From: Phoronis australis | Taxonomy: Eukaryota; Phoronida; Phoronidae | Assembly: GCA_002633005.1 (NCBI GenBank) | Contig: NMRA01000039.1 | Coordinates: 786,335 to 850,334, forward strand | DNA length: 64,000 bases | Direction of reading: 5' to 3' | Shown here: positions 25,401 to 34,400 of the stretch, piece by piece | How the letters are laid out: each line of letters starts with the position of its first letter | Position numbering within the stretch: position 1 is the first letter of the stretch | Position numbers and translations under genes: made by a program | The notes under the pieces: model-generated | Databases searched by the model: none | What the model was told of the DNA's origin: nothing | What the model saw: the letters and a program-made list of their open reading frames with translations, nothing else

Positions 25401-28400
25401 AATACCCCATCAATAACAAACACAACTTCAAACCATACATTAAAGAGATCAGAACAAAAACGCTCGAGAAATGTCGTAAAATGCGATATTTTATAAAATA
25501 ACAGTGTCCTTAAGAGCATTAAAAAATATCGCGTTATTCCGTTATTCTGAAAGCGAAACTAACACTGGCTGAAAAACATAAATGTCCCATTTTTGGAAAA
25601 CTGTTCACAAAATTAGGATTATCATGGGACACATAACGGGACACAAGGGGTGTGCTGCGTAAAGGCAAGACACTCGCAAAGACTACGAGAAATTGTGGTT
25701 TATGGGACAGAAACAGTGAATTCTATCCCATAATTCATGAATTCAATCCCATAATTCAACACGCCAACCTCACCAACCAATCACTTCAGTGGTCGCCAGT
25801 TTTCTACAATATACTAGCGAGCACCTCAACACTCGTGAGACACTCGCCTTTCACGAGAACTTTTAAGTCTTGTATGATCTTGCTGTTTGGCAAGCTATAC
25901 TTGACAAAACATTAACGTGCAATGCGACTTTAAGTCCCGTACACACACAGTCTACCCTAGAACAACTTGTACCGGTACAACTTATCCCATTCTTGAGAGG
26001 AGCGTCCACACAAACATATCTGATAACTTGGGTAAGGCAGAAGTTGTCCCTCTGTGCATGACAGTAAAGACTTAAGGCGAGTACGGCACGCAAAAGAAAA
26101 CCCCTCTGTAACCGCAGCTGCTTTCTTCTGCCCTACACCACTTTTGCATCGACACAACGATTACAAGTTACCCTAGAACAAGTTATCCCACCTCGATGAT
26201 GTGGAGTTGTCACAAGTGGGTTAAGTGGCACTAGTTTAAATAGCGTCCAGACAGCACTCTAACCTCGCGACAACTCGTTCCAGGATTAACTTGTTCTAGG
26301 GCAAGTCTATGTGTGTGGACGGCATTAAAGACACTACGCCCAATTATAGTTCAGTCTTTTAAGAATTAAGACAATTTAACCCTGTAACCTGAAAAAAGGG
26401 AAGCTTAACTCAACAAGATTTTGATTACTTATTACCATTAGGCAATGCCATGCAATTAAATAGTTTTAATTTTAATGCAATACGTTATTTCGCCACCTAT
26501 AGCTAAATGGGCTGAAAACAACAGGAAAAACTCAGTTGAAAAACTCTAAAACATAAATCTGTTGATCATATCAGCAAAAATTACATATTTATACAAACGT
26601 TAGCTCAGAAAAATCTAAATTTCCAAATCTTTGTAAACTTTGTTAGGTCAAATCCTGAAGAAAATTGTGGTACTTGTTGATTATTTGTTTTAAATAATGT
26701 TCATGTACACTGTATTGTTTATAATTTCGTGTGACTTGTAAATATTAATGCTAGAACATAATAAAAAATTGAACATGACAAAACAACAAGAAAGACTCCC
26801 CGTCACTACATGTTGTACACCCCCACAGAGCGTGCTCAGCCTGGGTGCGTATGTTTGTCTGTGCTTACGTGCGGAATTCAGAACATCTGTCGCACAGACC
26901 ACAGTTCACTTTCAAATGGATAATCAATAAGTTTTAAGGCTATTCAGTCAGTGACATACGGCGGAAAAACGTGAGGCAGGCTTTACACTCATTGTAACGA
27001 GTATGGACAAGGGAAGTGGTTTTTCTGGTGTCCGGAACTTCTTTTGGAAATGTCTCAAACTTCCACTTGGGAAAACGAACGTACTTGAATTGGTATCAAG
27101 GTGTCTCTCAATCTCTTGTTCATATATTGGGAAACTACTGTCAGTTTCATGACACTTTCAAGTTAAAACAGTGCAAACACCTTGAACATGGTAATATGAA
27201 GCACAGCATCTTTTTTATTATTTGAATTTCTAATTTATTTTGTGAAAACTTTCAACAGAATTAAACGTCTAGAAAAATCTGACTCCGCCACCATCATGGT
27301 TTATGTTAGTCGGACATCCCAAAAAAACCAACATCACTAAACAAATCTTTGATAAAGTTTTGAGAACTTAGTGCCCACATATGGCATGCGAAGAGGCTGA
27401 AAGCCATCACATAAAAGAAAAATTATTCAACATATGAGACAGTGTCGACATGAAGGTAAACAACAAACTGTAAGGAGTGTCAATATAAAAATGAATGATA
27501 AAAATATGTTGCGCATTGATATAAAAATAAAACAAGATACTATTTCAACACGTGGTGCCAAAATCAGCGACAAATCGTTTTAAAATTCCTTTCAAACAGA
27601 AAGTAAAAGGTTTCCGATTCATTAGTAGTAAATTACACTGAACTATATTTTGTATTCACACGAGGAGTATCAGATAAATTACACTGAACTATATTTTGTA
27701 TTCACACGAGGAGTATCAGAAAGGCTCAGGAGGCTTGGACCACCCTTCCAGACAAGGCAAAACATTTTAGATTATAGCGAACATAAATGTTTATTAAGGG
27801 AAATTTTACAAAAATGTAGACTAGCCCAAAAAATGATGTAAAGCATTATAACTGGGAGTGAATGACATTGTATCTATCTCCCCCTATCAAAATAAGTTAT
27901 ACCTGCCAGTGATTCACATTGTGATTTATCTCCCCCTCACAAAATAACCTGTATCTGCCAGTGATTCACACTGTGATTTATCCCCCTCCTCCCAAATAGC
28001 CTATACCTGCCAGTGATTCCCATTCACACAATATTCCCTGTTCCTTTTGCAAGCATACACAAAATTAACCAAGATGTCCTAAAAGTACCTGGCAAATCTC
28101 TCGGTCTGCTAGCTTCCCTGCCTGCAGATGGCTCTCGCATCTTCTCCGCCTTCGCAGTACCCTGTGCAGGCTTTACGACATGACTCGCCGTCGCCCTGTC
28201 CTCGACTGACGACACAGCAGCGCCATCTAGTTGGGCCACAGGTGTCGCTGCTGTCGACACAGTTTTTAGAGCGACAGATGCTGCTGTCAAAGAAACGTCA
28301 GGAGTTTCACTCGTGGCCTGTGTGTTTTGTTGTTCAGTCTGCGAGTTTTCACGACTCCTCTGTGCATTGCCAACGTGTCGCGACTTGGACTTGTTAGACA

Positions 28401-31400
28401 CGTACTGATTGGTCCCTTCATTAGGCTTGCTCACACTCTGGGGATGATGTGCCACTCTCGACTGAGCTGGATCGGATTCAAGTTGCATAGGTTCTAAAAT
28501 AAAATCTTTTTATAGACGCAGGAGTAACAGAAATTTTTGAGTATTTAAGTCTCGCTCTGAAGCATGGATAACATGAAGAAATTGTTAAAGGAAGCATCGG
28601 CAATCTAAGGTTCATGAAACCTATAATGTGTACCGCGGAGAAAAACGTGGACTCACTCATGACACAACTCCACTCATTCATATACCTAAACATGGCCGCC
28701 AGAATTTGTCATCGCTTTAGGCACATTACTAATTATGAACAAATGAAGAGCCGTGGGTTAACCCAAAATACTTTGAAGGCTAAAAAAATCTTTTTCACCC
28801 CGTATTGAACTTTTTAGGACTGATATGTTACCTTTTTGACATAAATAAATAAATAAATAAATAAATACAAATACATATGCAGGGGTATTATTACTTCAAC
28901 TTTCTGGTCCTTAAAGGGACCTGCAAAATGTCAACTGAGATGTCACCGAACTTCTTTAATAGTAGTAGAGCTCCAAACAAAATGCAACCTACCTCTCACA
29001 ACAGGCCAAGGCTGCATGAGAGTAATGTGGATAGTAATGCGTATTCCCAAAAAAAAACCCATTGCTTTTGAAAAGAATGCCCTAGGACAGTTTTTGGTGG
29101 TGAAATCATGCCAGGAAATCAACGATTCCGAAAGAGCATCTCAGAAATATCATACTTAAAAACCTAAGGATTCGAAACACATTTACGACAATTACCAAAA
29201 CCATCAAAAACGAGTTTCAACTCGCCGAGGGCTTCAAAAGTTTCATTCCCAGTTCTCTAACAATTACCCACAACACTACAGCACATTCCTCAGCCACTTA
29301 CTCTGCTACTCCATGTCAAGTTGACTGCACTGACCTGCTACTACTTTATATTAAAAGTATTGTCTAAATAATAAGGAATTGGTGAATTTGGGGGCCTCCC
29401 CTCTGGACATAGCCAGAACAAAACACACCAGCGTACGGTAGACACCAAAAGTATTCAGACAAAATGGACTCAGGATACCCCGTCCTGATGGATAGGTGGA
29501 AGTCAAGTTCACCACCAGAGTAGTCTCCCCTGATGACCGAGAATGAAGGGGAATTAACTGGAAAGTGACTAAGCCATTCGGCCACAATGGTTATTACCAG
29601 TCAATTTTACAGTACATATAATCCACCATGAGCACGGGAAATGGTATTTTGTCCGATTACTTTTCTTTTGTACTGTACACGCCATCCTAATAGCAATAAG
29701 ATTTTACTACTGTGCATTGATTTACATAAACAACAAAAGGAAATTGGACAAATGTTAACACTCAATCATTTCTTTTGCTCCTCTCGACAATGCCATCAAT
29801 TAAGCGATGCATTTATCTACCTTCAACAAAGACAACCATGTAATAGGGCTCTCTCGGATTACATGGCGATAGCAGAACTTTAAAGAAACATTTACCGGAA
29901 TTTGAAGTTTGGGCAGCAGTTGTTTCCCCTGTGGACTGACCCGCAGCATTGGATGGCTGCATGGGCTTTTTCGTCTTCTTCTTCTTTTTATTGGTCGTCT
30001 GAAAAGGCAAGGGTCAAAGGTCAATAGACGTGGGGCCACAAAACGAGATCATTTCTTTATGAACCTCAACAACGGATAAACACTCAGTACAGTAATTCTT
30101 TACTTTTTCTAACAGAAATAAGTGCCATCAGTTGGGGCAAATTAGTTTCCTCTGAAGTTGGCAAGATTTTACCAAAAGTTCCACCTCTGACAACTGACTG
30201 TAGACCATCTAAATTACTCAAAACATGTCATTTGCCACAAGAACACCCCTGCAATGAAAATTTGGAAAAATAACTTACTTCTCTGAAACAGGTAAATTGG
30301 CTTTTAAAGTATTTTACAAACTGACCTACCCTTGTCAGAGAAGTGAGGGTAAGGCCAGGGGAAACAAAGTACTTGAAGGATGGCCTATGCAGTTACCTTT
30401 GAATGTTTATTAGTGCCGCCAACCTGAGCGTGATGCATAACTAAGATGACATAATAATTTGCTCCTGCCCTTTGTCACAGGTAATAATACTGCTCAAAAC
30501 AATGGCTAATTAATCTAGATTACATGCTTGTGTTAATGGCAAGAAAAGTAGTTTTTTGAATTCAGCCTCGGCGTAGAATCAAACCTGGAACCAGTGATCG
30601 CCGTCAACGCTCTGCAAGGTGAGCTAAAACCCACTTGCTAAATGGCTGAATATTTTAAGGTTATTTAACTGATATAGTTATTGGGCTCAGCTCGATTTCA
30701 GCAAACGTCTGCCAGGGAACACCGAGAATCGGTGATTTGTAATAAGATCACAAAAACATAACAGACCTTCTTGTTTTATAGCTCTGGTCAAAGTTAATAA
30801 CTCCAAGAAGTCTACCAAATTCAACAGTAATCCCCAAAATGTGTTTTTCAACCGTAACCGATAATGTACTTTTAACCAACGAGCTTAAAAAAGTTTGTGC
30901 CATGATTTCTTTGGTCAAAAATGGAGTTCAGAAGTTCTTTCAATTGAAACTGACAGAACGACTACACCGTTTTAAGGATAAGAGTAACAATGATTCTTAA
31001 AGGAGGCCATTCAAATCTAAAACAATGCTTGTGTCTAAGTACAAGTCCTGTATATTGGCTCTATCAGTGCTCTCCACAACAGAAAATTCAACCTCGCCGA
31101 AAATTACAAAATTCACATACGTGCCCGAGAGTCCATGTCCATATCGTGTGGAGTTTGTGTGTTATATCTTGGAATAAATGCATTGAAATAGCACCAAAAA
31201 TTCCAAAATGTCCTCATTTGCTTAAGAAATGACTTATCTCCCAATACTTTCAACTTGTTGCATAGGTTTTTAAACTCGACGCAAGTGAGCCAAACTGGTG
31301 ATGACAATATTCAAACTCCACGCAGTGACCAGCCAAAACAGGTTATGGAGAACACTGTGTCTAATATAAAACATTGGACAGTATTTCAAACACAATATGG

Positions 31401-34400
31401 CTGACAGGTGAAATATTAGTATTTTCTCATTTTCTTTACAACTGACACACAGTATGAGAATGACGCTTTGCCAAAGCTACCAACAGACAATATTTTTAAA
31501 ATTGTTGGCATTGACAAAAATATTAGCAGCCCTTGAAAGATGAAAAAAATGTAGTTTTCAGCAATTATTTTTGTCTGAAATTGTTAAGATTTTACCATAT
31601 CGACAATGCATAAACTGAGCACATACCCAATCCATTGCAAAGAGTTCAGAAATTGGAAGTGAAACAATGAACGTTCAATTCGTTCTGCGCACCAACAAAA
31701 AAGTTTGCTAGGACTTATCAACTGTTGTAAAAATGTCTAATCCAGAATTAATTTCTATCCCCACGTTTAAGCCTGATTTGCATATCACAGACTTTTGAGT
31801 AAAATAATTTTATCTTCATTAATTGTCAACGGTCAGTAAGCAAAAAATTGGAATGAGAACCAGTCGCCAGGTTAAAAGACGGGACACGATTTACACAGTT
31901 AACAAGTAAATTATGGGACAAATTTGTCACACTAGACTGGTACGGTATTCCAACTTGCTATAAATAATATTTGACATCACTAAATAGTTGTGCTCTGTAT
32001 AATTCTAATTGTTGCACTCAATTGAAAGCAACTTGAAAGTCCAAAAAATAGGCAACGGGTGCACTTGCACTTGTCACTTCAATACTATAATTCTTCGCTT
32101 ATTCAGCACAAAACATGGCAGACAAGGGGAATGTTTTCATTTTGCCAAAATGTTCAATTTAGTTTAGCCTGGTTTGTAGTGTGTATAGATTAAGAAACAA
32201 CATGTGTTTATGTTTCCAATATTTGCAGAGACATAATCAGCCTTGATCCATTTATTCATCAATTTCTACTTCCCAGTGTGTATGTTCCGCTTTTGTATGA
32301 ATGAATGAAAGCTCAGCTTGCAACCTATCAGTCAGATTAAAGCTAAGCTTTCAGTCAGTGCAGGGATGAGATGAACAAAACCTGATCTCTGCCTCAATAC
32401 ACACAAGTCAGGGCATCTGTCAATGACAGCTGTTCAAGGGGCAACACCTTTAAGTTGTATTGCTTTCCCAAATGATGCAAATCGATCGATCTGAAATTGA
32501 TCGCATGCGTAACACAGCACAATAACAGTCTCACAAACTAGTTTTAAACTTCCCAGAAGAACGGCAATTCTGCAATTATTTTGCAATATATTAAGTATAT
32601 TTCCTGATGATCAGGGTGTGTCAAATTAACTCAATATGCAGACTGTATGGTTGATGGGTGAGTCAACTTAACTGAGTGACCAAGCACTGACAATTGCCCA
32701 TGTGTGATTTTAACGAAGTGCTGCCAATGGGTTGCCAACATGATTCAATTAACAGTAATTTAATTACTTTACCCTGTTCCATCACTGGTCGGTGAAACAC
32801 CCTTTTGAGCATATGACTCTGAGTGATATAAAACTCATCAAGGTCAAACCTTTCACCTCATACTACAATAGCATGAGATATCTCATATTCCAATGGATCA
32901 ATTAAGCAGTGAAGATACAATGCTCAGACATAATCAAAATAGCCGAAGAGGTGTGTATTACTATAATTAATGAGAGGGCTTTGCAATGGAGCTTTCTGAA
33001 ATTGCAAAATTGACTGTGTAAATTGGGTGTGGCAAGAAATTCTCACCATTAGAACGCTCGTGCGAAATACATAAGTGAGGGATAAAATACTATTTTTCCA
33101 AATAATTTTGGGTGTATGAAATAAAGCGACTGTTCAAAACAAGTGGAGACTTACTGTACCTAGCATTTATCCATTTTATTCTCCCATATACGCAATGCCA
33201 CTGACACTGTCTTGTAAAATATGGCATGACACTGTAATCTTTTTGAGTGGAGATACGTAAGAAATCGAGATTTAGTTAGGACCAGATAATTTTCCACTTT
33301 TATTGGAAGCCAAAGCAAATGACACAAGAATACTATGGAAAAATGTCACCAATTTCAGAAAAAAATAATTGCCAAAAATTCCCGTTTTCATTTTTCAAGG
33401 GCTTCTAACATTGCTGTGAATGCCAGCAATTTTTCCAAAACTTTGTCCAATGGTAGCTGTGCTACAAAATTTCAGTATGAATGGTGTTACATTTAAACTT
33501 CACTTGTCGGCCATGTTGTTCGTCAAATGTACAGAATTTACCGTATTTAAACTGTGGTTTGATAATTAAATACCATCAAAATGTAACACCACTACCATGA
33601 CAACAAAATAAGTAAGCACCCAAAAATGTGAACGAATATTTTGGAGAACAATTCTTTTTTAAATGATGAAGATGGTGAAATTACAAACATGAGCATTATG
33701 CAGAAGTTTGCTCAGAGTCATTTGAAAATGCACGGATTACAGGTGATTCAATACAACACCGAGCATAATATAAAATACTCATAACAGAACGCGAAGTCTC
33801 TAATCTTTGTAAATGACCCAAACAACCACTTTAGACTGAAGTGGATGGAGTTTGAAAACTGACATCGTAGTGCCATGATGAGTTGGTGGAGATCGAGGCA
33901 CTACTGACCAATGAACTCCGGTGCTGTCTAATGGATGGGCATGAATAAGGCAGAATTTGATGTGTCATTGACCAATGAGATATTATGTTGCCTTGTTGGC
34001 AAACTAGATATAGGCAGTGTAAGATGCAATGCTGCCCAATGAGATGTCATCAACTACTTGATTGAAGAACATGACGAAAGTGAAGCTTGATCCAACACCA
34101 ACTAATGAGATATCAAATTAAGTTTCTGTCAAACTAGAGCTTGTCAAACTAGAGGTAGACGAGGACTGAAGCTCTATTGACCAATGAGATGACAAGCTGC
34201 CTGATTGACCGACATTTTTAAGTAGGCGGAGCTAGATCCACCGCCAACCAATACGAAGGAGCATTACCTTTGTGACGGACATGGACCGCCACTCCTGCAG
34301 CGCATCCTTGGCCCCGTCATCGAGAAATGCCTGTATTGTCCGCTCGACGCTGTGTTCATAGTATTGCAGCACTAGAATGATGTCCTTGTTGCTCTTACCC

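Larger units (their letters stand above)
24160..28088. other. SPATS2 intron D-E
   Basis: About 3.9 kb. It holds a TAAA microsatellite (about 24584-24603), a tRNA-like unit (24790-24860), a C run with adjacent CA repeat (24868-24903), the TTAA-flanked MITE (25930-26328), a 46-bp direct duplication (27629-27720) and a minisatellite of about 52 bp (27866-28020). Confidence 0.65.
29999..34267. other. SPATS2 intron B-C
   Basis: About 4.3 kb. It carries a tRNA-like unit (30570-30640) and two near-full copies of the interspersed family in opposite orientations (31385-31603 and 33300-33512). Otherwise AT-rich without signal. Confidence 0.6.
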
